A program made the position numbers and the translations under genes. From contig CP136069.1 in assembly GCA_032622095.1 (NCBI GenBank), forward strand, positions 125,261,450 to 125,325,449: a stretch of DNA of 64,000 nucleotides. Reading direction: 5' to 3'. Source of the stretch: Siphonodentalium dalli (lineage: Eukaryota > Mollusca > Scaphopoda > Gadilida > Siphonodentaliidae). A model generated the notes under the pieces. That model saw nothing but the letters and a program-made list of their open reading frames with translations, did not search any database and was not told where the DNA came from. Positions 43,634-52,846 of this stretch are shown in pieces (positions within the stretch are counted from its first letter, which is position 1; each line of letters opens with the position of its first letter).

Positions 43634-45109
43634 TAATGGCAGTGGCTTCCAGAACTCTTGGAAATTCGAAGAAGTTGTGTTTCTTTAAGTGAAACTGGTA
43701 AACCAGCCCAAAGATAACTGTTGCTGGAAACTGGGAAATCCCAACCTGTCAACTGAGGACGCGCACGCGGTAACAACAATGTGTCGCCCGTGTGATCTAT
43801 TCGTTCAGTGATTGTTTGATCCAGTGCAGTGTGTTGGCAAACTATTGTGCTATTCAATTATCGCTTGACCAAGTCGCGCATCGATGGAGTGATGACCTAG
43901 ATTCGTAGACAAATACTACAGTGTGTAGAATCACAAACTGTGACGTGCTAAATTGTAAACAATTCACATTCAATTGGGATCTGATGTCAATTATTCTCAA
44001 AATGCCCATTGTTTATTTATATGCACACTTGTTTTGTTTATATGCACTTCTGTTCATTCTGATTTGAGCCATGCATCATCAATAGCTTAATTAGTTTATT
44101 TAGGGTTGTGAGCTTGTGTATGCAACTTTGGTGACGTGACCCCGTCATGCTGTCAAATGTGCCTGTATAATCTTATAACTAACGTGTGTCGTGTATAAAG
44201 AGCGTTCTATTTCTTATTCAAAGCAGTGTCTGTTTTCTTCAACGCTCAATAAAGTGCTCTGTTTAGTAAACCCGACACACAAATAGAACTTCCGGTTTTG
44301 CGTTGTAAACATTGACACATGGCTTTTTGTTGACATGTCAACGTGAGCAGATCCGGACGATTTTGTCATTGTTTTTCATCAGTGCCAGTATTTTTGTAAG
44401 TGTAAGTTGTTTTCATGCAAACTATAGACTAGTTAATATACTGGTAATTTATTTTGAGGCTCATAGCATGTTCAAAATGTTGTATTTGATTGAGTATCCA
44501 AAATTGACAACAAAATTTGTCAGGCCACTTTGTCAAATTTCTCATGTGCCAGAATCACACTGCTGATTAAGTGATATTTTTCCAAAGCCGGACTTGTTGG
44601 AAAATATTTGAATTTTTCCAAACATTCCGTGTTTTCTGGTTGTGTAAATTTAATCGCTTTCTGCGGATGCATACTTAACTTAGTGCATCATTTGTGTTGG
44701 CATTTTGGATGCAAATAATTTTTGCATCATCCCGGTAATGTTTAAGCTGGCATTTGTGAAAATGGTAGTTTCAGCTTGTTTTCCATCAGCGTTGTTGTTC
44801 GATATTCTTCATTCTGCTTCGGTGTTTTTGTGTTATGTTCAGTAGTCGCAGATAACATAAGACGGTAAGTTTAGTGTCGTCCAGTCAGTTGGCCAATAAT
44901 ATTGGTCACGGTATCTTGCCCATACATCGACTTGCCCCGACCTACATTCTGACTTGCCCACTTGTCGCTTGACATTTCAATCTTTTTGTCGTACAATACC
45001 GTGCGCTCGCATCATTTCATATCATAGCATGAATTAAATAATTCAAATTAATAATGGTATAATTAATTAACTAAGCTAATTATATTATTATGTCTACGTC
45101 AGATTAGTG
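43634..45109 (+). other. Retrotransposon leader, first part, no recognisable gene
   Basis: About 1.5 kb of AT-rich sequence where a gag gene would be expected. The longest plus frame I considered (44312-44566, 84 codons) has no gag-like motif and looks like chance. A TATAAAG at 44194-44200 is followed 48 bp later by AATAAA at 44248-44253, which resembles a small promoter and polyadenylation module. The end of this stretch (45050-45100) is very AT-rich. Confidence 0.6.
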
Positions 45110-45630
45110 AAATTAGGTAACTTCGCCCGTCTTGTAAAATTTTTTCAGATTTTCCGAAGACGGTGGACGCAGTACATTGAAAATAGGACACTTAGAATTT
45201 TTTTTCAGTTTGTTCGCATTTTAGTTCGGATATAGGTGATTAGTTTCGACTTTGAATTTTTTCAGCTCGTCGTCAGACATTATTGAAGTTAGGTGACTTG
45301 TCCCGACTTAGATTTTTTTCAGCTGTTTTTGCATTGAAATTAGGTGACATGGTTGTACTTTGAAATTTTTTTTGTAGACGGTAGCCGATTTACATCGACA
45401 TTAGGTGACTTCATCGGACTTAGAAATTTTTTCCAGATATTTCTGCGTTATCGTACATAGAGATTTATTTCCTCTTTTTATGCTAAAGCCGTAATTTATT
45501 TACAGTGAACTTAGGACTTGAATATGTTTTTTTCAGATTTCAATTAGCAATTGGACTTGAATATTTTTTTCACAGGTTACGATAGTCAATAGTTATTAGA
45601 TAGCTGATCTTGAAATATTTTTCAGATATT
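45110..45630 (+). repeat. Degenerate ~57-bp repeat array with splice-site-like signals
   Basis: About ten diverged units upstream of ORF1. The better ones combine TTAGGTGACTT with a pyrimidine run ending in CAG or TAG. The AG ends fall at 45148, 45208, 45265, 45322, 45377 and 45436, spaced 55-60 bp. Less regular ones follow at 45505, 45536, 45575 and 45625. Each run of T plus CAG resembles a 3' splice site and each AG-GTGA a 5' splice site. This would outline mini-exons of about 21-27 nt (45266-45292, 45323-45343, 45378-45404). Whether splicing occurs is unknown. Confidence 0.7.
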
Positions 45631-45741
45631 CTTCTGAATAAATTATTGGTTAATACATTACTTTAACCACAACTTGCTGATTCATTTGAATAATTGTGTT
45701 TATTTGTATTATTATTTCCATATTGTTCATTAAATTGAATC

Positions 45742-47883
45742 ATGATGGCCGGTGTTGATGACTTACAGTCAATGGAGCGGAACGATGAGTTATTAGATAA
45801 GATTACAGCTCAGATTGGTAAATTAAGGGAACAGATTGAAAGACTCAAGGAGGAGCAGGAGATGGAAATGCAGAATGAGAATGCCTATTACACCAATTAT
45901 TATAATAATGGTTATGATTATAATAACACTTATTCTAGGCGTAGACGGTATAAGCAGAAGAGGTCACAGAACCATAAAGGTTCACAGAGAGATGCTCATG
46001 AAGTGAATGATTTTAATCATCCTTCTAATGACAGGTTGCAAGATGATATAAATTGTTCCAGACAATTTGTAGGTTGTTATAAATGTGGAGAGGACTCACA
46101 TTTTGCTAGAGGTTGTAGGAATTTCAGGTACTGGAATAGGGGCAGAGCCAAACAGACTTATAATAGTCATTCTTCCAGACCTCAGCAGCAGTCCATGAAT
46201 CTTAATTTACAGGATCCCTCTGGTTTAAGTGGAAGTCCCGCAGAGACTGAAGTTCAAGTTGCTGGCTTTAATACAAAAGCACTTCTTGATACAGGGAGCA
46301 CAGTCAGTACTATTTCAGAGCGGTTTTATACTTCATTTTTGTCGAAGTCCCCACTTCAGCCTCTAAACCAGATCCTGAACATTGAGTGTGCAGATGGTAA
46401 AAGCCTTCCGTACCTAGGGTACATAGACTGTCCAGTGACAGTTTCTGAGTTTACTCGGAATGTTACAAGAGATTGTATTTTTCTTGTAGTGCCAAATAGC
46501 AATTATAACTTTTCAGTTCCAGTGTTGTTAGGTACAAATGTGTTAGCTGATTTCATGGAGATTTGTAAGCAGCAGCATGGTTCCAAGTTTTTGCAGGTAT
46601 CTAATCTGTCTTCTCCATGGTATATGTCATTCCGCTGTATGACATTCAGAGAAAGGAACCTTGCAAAGAATAATTTTGTTTTAGGGCAGGTTAAATCTGC
46701 AGAGAATCAACATGTGATCCTTCATCCAAACACAAAGAAAGTTCTTTCAGGTTTTATTGATCACAAGATGCCATATCAGCCTACATGTGCAATTTTGCAG
46801 CCACTTCCAGATGATTGTCGATTTGATTTTTTAGAAATATGTCCGTATGTTGTTAAATATGATTGCAAGAGTAATGATTCGATTGATGTTCATCTGTCCA
46901 ACATTTCTTCCAGAACCATTAGCATTGCTCCTAACTCGGTAATATGCCAGATTCAACCTGTTTCAGTAGAGGATACCGAGGAGTCTAAGTCTGGTGAAAC
47001 AATTTCTTCATTTACAGATCAACTTCAGTTTGACTTATCTTCTTTGACAGCTGATGAATTTAAAGCTGGGATGAAACTTATTAAAAGTTTTTCAGATGTT
47101 TTCTCTCAGAGTGACTTGGACTTAGGTTTTTATAACAGGATTAAACATCGGATTGATATGTATGACAGTACACCTTTTAAGCAGCGTGCAAGACACATTC
47201 CACCTAGTATGATTGAAGAGGTCAGAAATCATCTTCATCAGTTACTTTCAGCTGGAGTTATTAGAAGATCCAGGAGTCCATTCTCTTCTAATGTTGTGCT
47301 TGTTAGGAAGCGCGGTTCTAATGCTCTTAGACTCTGTGTTGATTACAGGCAACTCAATAAACAGACTATACCTGATAATTATGCTTTGCCTAGGCCAGAA
47401 ATGTTGTTTGATTCTCTCAAAGGTGCCAAGTACTTCTCTGTGCTTGATTTGAAAATGGGTTTTCATCAATTAGAGATCTCCGAGGAACACAAAGAGAGAA
47501 CTGCTTTTTCTGTTTCAGGATTAGGATTTTACGAGTACAATCGTTTAGCTTTTGGACTTAACAATAGTCCAAGTTCATTTCAGAGAATGATGGAGGATTG
47601 TCTCGAAGGTTTAAACCATAATATCTGCAATATTTATATTGATGACATCATTATTTGGTCGCAGACGGTTCCAGAGATGATAGAGCGACTTGAAGCTGTT
47701 TTTGACAGATTGAGGCAGTGTAATTTGAAGCTTGCCCCTTCAAAATGCAAATTCTTTCAACGTAAATGTACTTATGTTGGTTTTATAGTTTCAGAGCATG
47801 GAATTGAAACTGATCCTGAGAAAGTTGACAAAATTGTCAATTGGCCAGCTCCAGAGAATCCAGATCAGTTGAGAAATTTTTAG
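45742..47883 (+). CDS. Retrotransposon ORF1: zinc knuckle, aspartic protease, reverse transcriptase (713 aa)
   Basis: The start is the first of two adjacent ATGs after a long region full of stops. In order: a charged, probably coiled-coil N-terminus (about 8-45); a Tyr/Asn- and Arg/Lys-rich stretch (47-80); a CCHC zinc knuckle with C112, C115, H120 and C125; a retropepsin with the LLDTGS active site at D183 and a VLLGTN motif (261-266); a linker of unknown fold (about 280-440); and reverse transcriptase from about 450, with the catalytic LDL motif at D569, FGLNNSP (604-610) and YIDD at D634/D635. It ends with a TAG in the thumb region, just before the conserved continuation found in ORF2. A normal Gag has a capsid of 200 residues or more before the knuckle. 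Here only about 110 residues precede it, so capsid appears to be missing. Domain calls are secure; the missing capsid is an inference from length. Confidence 0.93.
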   Translation: MMAGVDDLQSMERNDELLDKITAQIGKLREQIERLKEEQEMEMQNENAYYTNYYNNGYDYNNTYSRRRRYKQKRSQNHKGSQRDAHEVNDFNHPSNDRLQDDINCSRQFVGCYKCGEDSHFARGCRNFRYWNRGRAKQTYNSHSSRPQQQSMNLNLQDPSGLSGSPAETEVQVAGFNTKALLDTGSTVSTISERFYTSFLSKSPLQPLNQILNIECADGKSLPYLGYIDCPVTVSEFTRNVTRDCIFLVVPNSNYNFSVPVLLGTNVLADFMEICKQQHGSKFLQVSNLSSPWYMSFRCMTFRERNLAKNNFVLGQVKSAENQHVILHPNTKKVLSGFIDHKMPYQPTCAILQPLPDDCRFDFLEICPYVVKYDCKSNDSIDVHLSNISSRTISIAPNSVICQIQPVSVEDTEESKSGETISSFTDQLQFDLSSLTADEFKAGMKLIKSFSDVFSQSDLDLGFYNRIKHRIDMYDSTPFKQRARHIPPSMIEEVRNHLHQLLSAGVIRRSRSPFSSNVVLVRKRGSNALRLCVDYRQLNKQTIPDNYALPRPEMLFDSLKGAKYFSVLDLKMGFHQLEISEEHKERTAFSVSGLGFYEYNRLAFGLNNSPSSFQRMMEDCLEGLNHNICNIYIDDIIIWSQTVPEMIERLEAVFDRLRQCNLKLAPSKCKFFQRKCTYVGFIVSEHGIETDPEKVDKIVNWPAPENPDQLRNF
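47874..47880 (+). promoter_or_regulatory. -1 frameshift slippery heptamer candidate A_AAT_TTT
   Basis: In the ORF1 frame the bases before the TAG stop (47881-47883) are A AAT TTT, which fits the X XXY YYZ rule for -1 ribosomal slippage. Reading on in the -1 frame gives the conserved Ty3/gypsy residues expected at this point, with no gap. The competing explanation is loss of one T from a T run, by mutation or sequencing error. No convincing downstream pseudoknot was found by eye. Confidence 0.55.
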
Positions 47884-50756
47884 GTTTCTGTGGTTTTTAT
47901 AGGAAATTTGTCAAGAATTTTTCTGCAATTTCTAAACCCCTTACAGATTTACTCCCACCCACTAATGTTAAGAAGTCAAAGAATAAGAAGAAATCATCTT
48001 TTACAGGTAAATGGAAATGGGAAAGTGAGCAGCAGTCTGCATTTGATTATTTGAAAGATCGTCTTTCAAATCCCCCCATTTTAGGCTACCCAGACTATAG
48101 CAGACCATTTGAAATTCATATTGATGCGTCCCGGCATGGTTTAGGTTGTGTCCTTCTCCAGGAAGACGATGGCGTGATGCGGGTGATAGCATATGGCAGC
48201 CGAGGTACTACTGCCGCAGAGAAGAATTATCCCGCCCACAAATTAGAATTTTTAGCTTTGAAATGGTCAGTTACGGAGAAGTTTTATGATTACTTATATG
48301 GAAATTATTTTGTTGTGTATACAGACAATAACCCTTTAACTTATGTACTTACTTCAGCTAAATTAGATGCTACAGGACAAAGGTGGTTGTCAGCCCTTGG
48401 TGCTTTTAAATTCGATATTCTCTATAAGCCTGGTAAGACCAATACAGATGCAGATGTTTTATCTAGGTTGGATGAGCCTTCTTCAGCTTTTAATCATGAA
48501 TTCATTCCAGTTGAATCCGTAAAGACTATATGTAACTCTTTACAGGTTCAGCAGCCTTTTGTTGAGAGTTTATGTGTTGACTCTGATGTATTGAAACCAG
48601 TTGATGAATTAGGTTATGATCTTGATGAGATGAATTACAAGGATTGGAGGAGAGCACAGGAGCGAGATAATGTTTTATCATTTTGGATGACAGCAGTTAG
48701 GCAGAAGAAATGTCCGAATAGAAGGTCTTTGCCTCCTTCAAAGGATCATTCTCCTTTTTTCAGGCATTTTTCGAAGTTGAAGTTGCAGAGAGGTGTTTTA
48801 TATAGAGAGTCAACTTTTAATGGTAGTTCAACGTCTCAACTTGTATTACCTTCTTCTTATGTTAGACTTGTATTGAAGTCATTGCATAACGACATTGGAC
48901 ATCCCGGACGGGATAGGACTATTTCTCTGGTGAAAGAAAGATTTTATTTCCCCAGCATTGACAGTATAGTAGATAACTGGATCAAGAATTGCCATAGATG
49001 TATAAGGAGAAAGACTTCTACAAATTTTAGAGCTCCTTTAGTTTCAGTTTCTACTTCACAGCCACTCGAGTTAGTTTGTATTGATTTTTTGTGTTTAGAA
49101 TCTTGTAAAGGTGGTTATGAAAATGTTCTTGTTATTACAGATCACTTTACTAAGTATGCTCAAGCTTTTGCTACCAAGAATCAGACAGCCAAGACTACAG
49201 CCGATGTCTTATTCAATAATTTCTTTATTCATTATGGATACCCACAGCGTATACATAGTGATCAAGGTGCAAATTTTGAGTCACAAGTCATTTCAGAACT
49301 CTGTCAGCTGTGTGGTATACAGAAGTCTAGGACTACGCCTTACCACCCCATGGGTAATGGCATTACAGAACGATTTAATCGTACACTCATAGGAATGTTA
49401 GGTACTCTTCATCCTGACCAAAAGAAAGATTGGAAATCCTTTATTGGCCCACTTGTTCATGCATATAATTGCACACGTCACGAAACTACAGGTTATGCAC
49501 CATATTTGTTAATGTTTGGCAGAGAACCAAGGTTACCAATTGATGTCATGTTTGGTTTGCATAAATCTGAATCTGATGATGATCGTTCGTATTGTGATTA
49601 TGTTACTGACCTTAAGCACAGACTTAGAGAATCTTACAGGTTAGCTTCCAGTGGTATGTCTAAGTCTCAAGAAGGTCATAAGAGGAATTATGACAAGAAA
49701 GTGAGAGGCGCTACTATACATGTAGGCGATCGTGTACTTGTTAAAACTTTAGCTTTTGATGGCAGGCATAAATTGGCGGATAAATTTGATCCGGAGGTGT
49801 ATGTTGTGAAAGAGCAACCGAATAGTGATATTCCAGTTTTTGTGTTGCAGGATGACTCAGGTAGAACCAGAACTTTACATAGGAATCATTTATTACCTAT
49901 TGGTTCAATTCCTTTTGATCTTCCAGTTGATGATCCAACAGTTAAACCCGATTCTTTTAAAGGTGTTGATGTTCCAGCTGGACAAGATCCTGTCAGACCT
50001 GTCCCCAAACCAAGAACTGCGAGGAAAGATTATATTCCAGGCACTGTTGACAAATCTCATAAAGAGAACAGACTTAATGGTCATGTTAGTGATAGTGATG
50101 AGGAGTCAGTGATTATGTTTATTCCGCAAAATGTTCCAAGTGTCTCATTTGTTTCAGGTAATGCGGATAATGGAGGTCCACCTCGTCCTGATGACGATCG
50201 GCGTTCGAGGATGGATCCTGGTATTTCTTCCAGTGGTGACGACCGCACTCCAAATAGGGAGCCTAGTGAAGATAATGTGATAGAATTTGTTTCAGATTAT
50301 GATACACATGAGCCATTCGTTCAGACAGAACTTAGGTCCACAGGTGTACATGTAGAGGCTGAGAATAGTGTTGAGATTAATGATATTGTTCCTTCTGCAG
50401 CTGTTGCAGATGATGGAGAACGAGTTAGCGGAGACGGTGATAGAATTGTAGCTTTTGTTTCAGATGATGTAGCCTCAGGTGTTCGTTCAGATGTAGTGAT
50501 TAGTAGATCTGGTAATGAGGAAATTTCTTCCCATATAGATACCAGTGTGCCAAGTCCAGTGCCTAGGAGATCGACAAGAGAAAGGAGTAAGCCATCGTGG
50601 ATGCAGAAAGGAGACTTTGTTGTCAATAAATTGCAACCTATTTCAGGTAGCATGATCGACAAAAATGAGTTAATTAAGAAACTTACGGACAATCAGTTAT
50701 TTTCCAGAGTTTCTCCTGATGTACTACAGTCAATATTTGAGTCAATACTTAAGTGA
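47880..50756 (+). CDS. Retrotransposon ORF2: RT end, RNase H, integrase, acidic tail
   Basis: The frame is open from 47841, where an ATG gives 971 codons, but homology to pol starts at 47880 (residue 14), so entry by frameshift is more likely than that ATG. Residue numbers are from 47841. RT connection follows at 14-35. RNase H acidic residues are D95, E136, D162 and D205. The integrase zinc domain has H349, H354, C384 and C387. The integrase core has D415, D474 and E510, an exact D,D35E spacing. A C-terminal module (about 628-688) follows. The last 280 residues are acidic and Ser-rich, with three short I/V-x-F-V/I-type repeats (757-765, 813-820, 869-876) and a basic patch (908-917). All catalytic residues are present. 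The tail's function is unknown, and I see no env or chromodomain signature. Confidence 0.93.
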   Translation, partial: LGFCGFYRKFVKNFSAISKPLTDLLPPTNVKKSKNKKKSSFTGKWKWESEQQSAFDYLKDRLSNPPILGYPDYSRPFEIHIDASRHGLGCVLLQEDDGVMRVIAYGSRGTTAAEKNYPAHKLEFLALKWSVTEKFYDYLYGNYFVVYTDNNPLTYVLTSAKLDATGQRWLSALGAFKFDILYKPGKTNTDADVLSRLDEPSSAFNHEFIPVESVKTICNSLQVQQPFVESLCVDSDVLKPVDELGYDLDEMNYKDWRRAQERDNVLSFWMTAVRQKKCPNRRSLPPSKDHSPFFRHFSKLKLQRGVLYRESTFNGSSTSQLVLPSSYVRLVLKSLHNDIGHPGRDRTISLVKERFYFPSIDSIVDNWIKNCHRCIRRKTSTNFRAPLVSVSTSQPLELVCIDFLCLESCKGGYENVLVITDHFTKYAQAFATKNQTAKTTADVLFNNFFIHYGYPQRIHSDQGANFESQVISELCQLCGIQKSRTTPYHPMGNGITERFNRTLIGMLGTLHPDQKKDWKSFIGPLVHAYNCTRHETTGYAPYLLMFGREPRLPIDVMFGLHKSESDDDRSYCDYVTDLKHRLRESYRLASSGMSKSQEGHKRNYDKKVRGATIHVGDRVLVKTLAFDGRHKLADKFDPEVYVVKEQPNSDIPVFVLQDDSGRTRTLHRNHLLPIGSIPFDLPVDDPTVKPDSFKGVDVPAGQDPVRPVPKPRTARKDYIPGTVDKSHKENRLNGHVSDSDEESVIMFIPQNVPSVSFVSGNADNGGPPRPDDDRRSRMDPGISSSGDDRTPNREPSEDNVIEFVSDYDTHEPFVQTELRSTGVHVEAENSVEINDIVPSAAVADDGERVSGDGDRIVAFVSDDVASGVRSDVVISRSGNEEISSHIDTSVPSPVPRRSTRERSKPSWMQKGDFVVNKLQPISGSMIDKNELIKKLTDNQLFSRVSPDVLQSIFESILK

Positions 50757-51100
50757 ACTCTTGTTTTCAGGTGATATTAGTTCATCTGTGCAAGATGTAT
50801 CCTTATTCAGTCTACTCATGTGTTTATTTCACAGTCAATTTTCAGAACATTAATATTTCCGGTTAGTTACAGTTGTGTCTGTGACTATCTATCTTTACAG
50901 TGCTTTTATCTGTAACATGGCATCCACTGCCTTGTTAGGATATCTCTCACGTGTAATGTGAGCATTCAATATGTGATGTACCTTGAACATATGTTGTGTC
51001 ATATGTCAGATATTGTTGTGTCCATTGATTATCTTTTAATATGTATTGTGTACTGTTAGGTATCATGTGTCAACTTCGTACGATCAGAGGTATAACTAGT

Positions 51101-51214
51101 TTTCCAGCTGACGATCCAGTGTAGAGCTACGACTCATTTGAGGTACCAGTTTTCAAGGAATTCTTTTTCTTTTTTCTTATATGCTCTGTGAGGTGATATT
51201 ATGTTCCTTTCAAC
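51101..51214 (+). repeat. Direct repeat copy 1 in retrotransposon 3' region
   Basis: Shares CTGACGATCCAGTG, ATTTGAGGTACCAGTT and a T-rich stretch ending in a GGTGATAT motif with the copy at about 51508-51618. The copies are clearly diverged but collinear over about 110 bp. Confidence 0.65.
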
Positions 51215-51507
51215 TTATGATTATGTTTTTAACATTTGTGTTTTTGTTTACTCATTGAAATTTCAGATGGACCAGTGTGAATGTTGTCTACTTCAAATAG
51301 TGAAGCAGATTATGACTTTTCAGCTGATTATTTACCAGCAGTCTTGAATTATTCATGGCATAGTTTCAGTTATTAGCAGGGATCGATAGTGGTGACTTTA
51401 AGTTTGATTTGATTAGTTCATGGATTACTTACAGCATTCTATGTTCAGTTTATTTCGGTTATGATAGTGTTACATATAATCTCATTATTGCAGAGATATA
51501 CGACAAA

Positions 51508-51618
51508 TTTTCGACTGACGATCCAGTGGTTTAACTATTTGAGGTTCCAGTTCTCCAAGAAAATTTTGTTTCTAGTTATATACTCTGGTGATATATAGTG
51601 TTCATATCATTTCTCTTT
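51508..51618 (+). repeat. Direct repeat copy 2 in retrotransposon 3' region
   Basis: Counterpart of 51101-51214, with CTGACGATCCAGTG, ATTTGAGGTTCCAGTT and CTGGTGATAT in the same order. A short stretch after CCAGTG is missing compared with copy 1. Confidence 0.65.
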
Positions 51619-51776
51619 CAGCTAGTCGGTTTCGAGATTAGTTCTGAATTCAGTTTTTGAACTCTGAATTTATTACATCGTGGTTTAGATGGTGCTCTAC
51701 TATTATTATTCAGAGTGTGAGAGTTTATTGATATTTTGTAGCTTTCAGTTGAATGATGCGGAGATCATTCGCCAAC

Positions 51777-51787
51777 AGGAGGGAGAG
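51777..51787 (+). promoter_or_regulatory. Polypurine tract
   Basis: AGGAGGGAGAG lies directly before the TGTGACGG start of the 3' LTR. This is the expected position of the primer for plus-strand DNA synthesis, and it fixes the LTR start. Confidence 0.9.
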
Positions 51788-52842
51788 TGTGACGGTGTAA
51801 TTTAGCCCTAGTTTATATACAACTAATACAAGTTAATACTGACAACTAGCAGCTAACATATTCATCCATATCACCGGTATTTACGACATCCCGTTTACCC
51901 TCTCAACTTTGCTGTATTCGATCCGTCCCTGTCTTATCACTGTCACTTCAGCCCAATGCTAAACGCTCTAGTACCGCCAATTCAAATAGTACAGGTAAGC
52001 TCGCAGCTGATTGGATGACACATGGTCGCGCGTAAAGTTGTCAAAGGTTAATCTTGTTTCGCGGGGTTTCAGATTAGTTGGTCAGAAAGTAAAGTTGTCT
52101 TCGGAAAGTTATTGTCTTAAAGTCTTAGTTTATTTTGTCGTCAAGATGTCGTCAAGTTGTTTAGACTATCGTTGTATACAGATCCTGACATAGTGGCCTA
52201 TGTCTCATTGAACTGGTATGTTCACAGTTTCTATATTTTATCGTTATAACATGTTTTTATTAATACTTTTGTCTTCAAGTAAATCACCATAGAGTTTGTC
52301 CATTTTGACATAAAGTATATTTCCTATTTTAATTATATTTTAATGTGATTACTTTTGTGAGGTTATCTCCCGATAACCTGAGATGCCAGTTTGTAGATAT
52401 CTCAATTAGATAGATTGGATATCTGGCATTTCTTGTATTTTCAGGAACTCCTCAAGTTCCTTTAACATATATTTGTGTATGCACATATGCGTGCTTATCA
52501 TGCAAATGGTAATATATTTGCATTTGGTTGCAGGGCCTATTCTATGCCTATACTGATGTATGATAACACTCTCTGTGTTATGTGAACAGACTATGCCAGT
52601 CTGTGGATGATGTTTGATTGTATGTGTTGGTGGTGATGATGATGATAATCAAGATGTGTTATTAAGATGAATAAATGCTATTGAAGACTACAAAAGGTAA
52701 TATGAACTTTCCATAGACCCTGCCCACCAAGACTGAGAATTAATTGACGGAGCCCATACTGCCAAGGCTAACTTTATAAATTTAATGTCAAAGGCTCAAG
52801 GACATTTAATAATATAAATGGACCCATAGTAACCCTATGACA
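51788..52842 (+). repeat. 3' LTR (1055 bp)
   Basis: Same length and, by eye, the same sequence as the 5' LTR. It starts directly after the polypurine tract and ends in CCTATGACA before TATA and the resumed satellite. The polyadenylation signal AATAAA is at 52670-52675. Confidence 0.95.
52670..52675 (+). promoter_or_regulatory. Polyadenylation signal in the 3' LTR
   Basis: AATAAA, the likely signal for the 3' end of the genomic transcript. It is the copy of the site at 43444. Confidence 0.55.
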
Positions 52843-52846
52843 TATA
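52843..52846. other. Target site duplication TATA, right copy
   Basis: Directly follows the 3' LTR and continues as GTCCGTAGACTG, the next bases of the satellite monomer. Confidence 0.85.

Larger units (their letters stand above)
50757..51776 (+). other. Retrotransposon 3' non-coding region
   Basis: About 1 kb between the ORF2 stop and the polypurine tract, with no ORF of note. It holds a diverged direct duplication, listed separately, and many TTTCAG hexamers. An env gene could occupy this position in related elements, but nothing like one is present. Confidence 0.7.
42562..52842 (+). mobile_element. Complete Ty3/gypsy-type LTR retrotransposon, 10.3 kb
   Basis: Full structure in order: TATA target duplication, 1055-bp 5' LTR, primer-binding-site candidate, long leader, ORF1 (zinc knuckle, protease, reverse transcriptase), ORF2 (RNase H, integrase with D,D35E), 3' non-coding part, polypurine tract, 1055-bp 3' LTR, TATA. 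The domain order with integrase last is that of Ty3/gypsy elements. The two LTRs appear identical, so the insertion is recent. No env-like ORF and no recognisable capsid region were seen. ORF1 and ORF2 are in different frames, joined at a -1 slippery heptamer inside the polymerase region. I do not assign a named clade. Confidence 0.95.

Noticed and set aside
45285-45420. Telomere-like TTAGG repeats in the retrotransposon leader
   Set aside because: TTAGG occurs once per 55-60 bp unit within TTAGGTGACTT, not in tandem.
47213-47469. Frames overlapping the RT domain on both strands
   Set aside because: They are shadows of the well-supported ORF1.
50321-50692. 123-codon minus frame opposite the ORF2 tail
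   Set aside because: Opposite a Ser/Asp-rich coding region such frames are expected. It has no independent motif.
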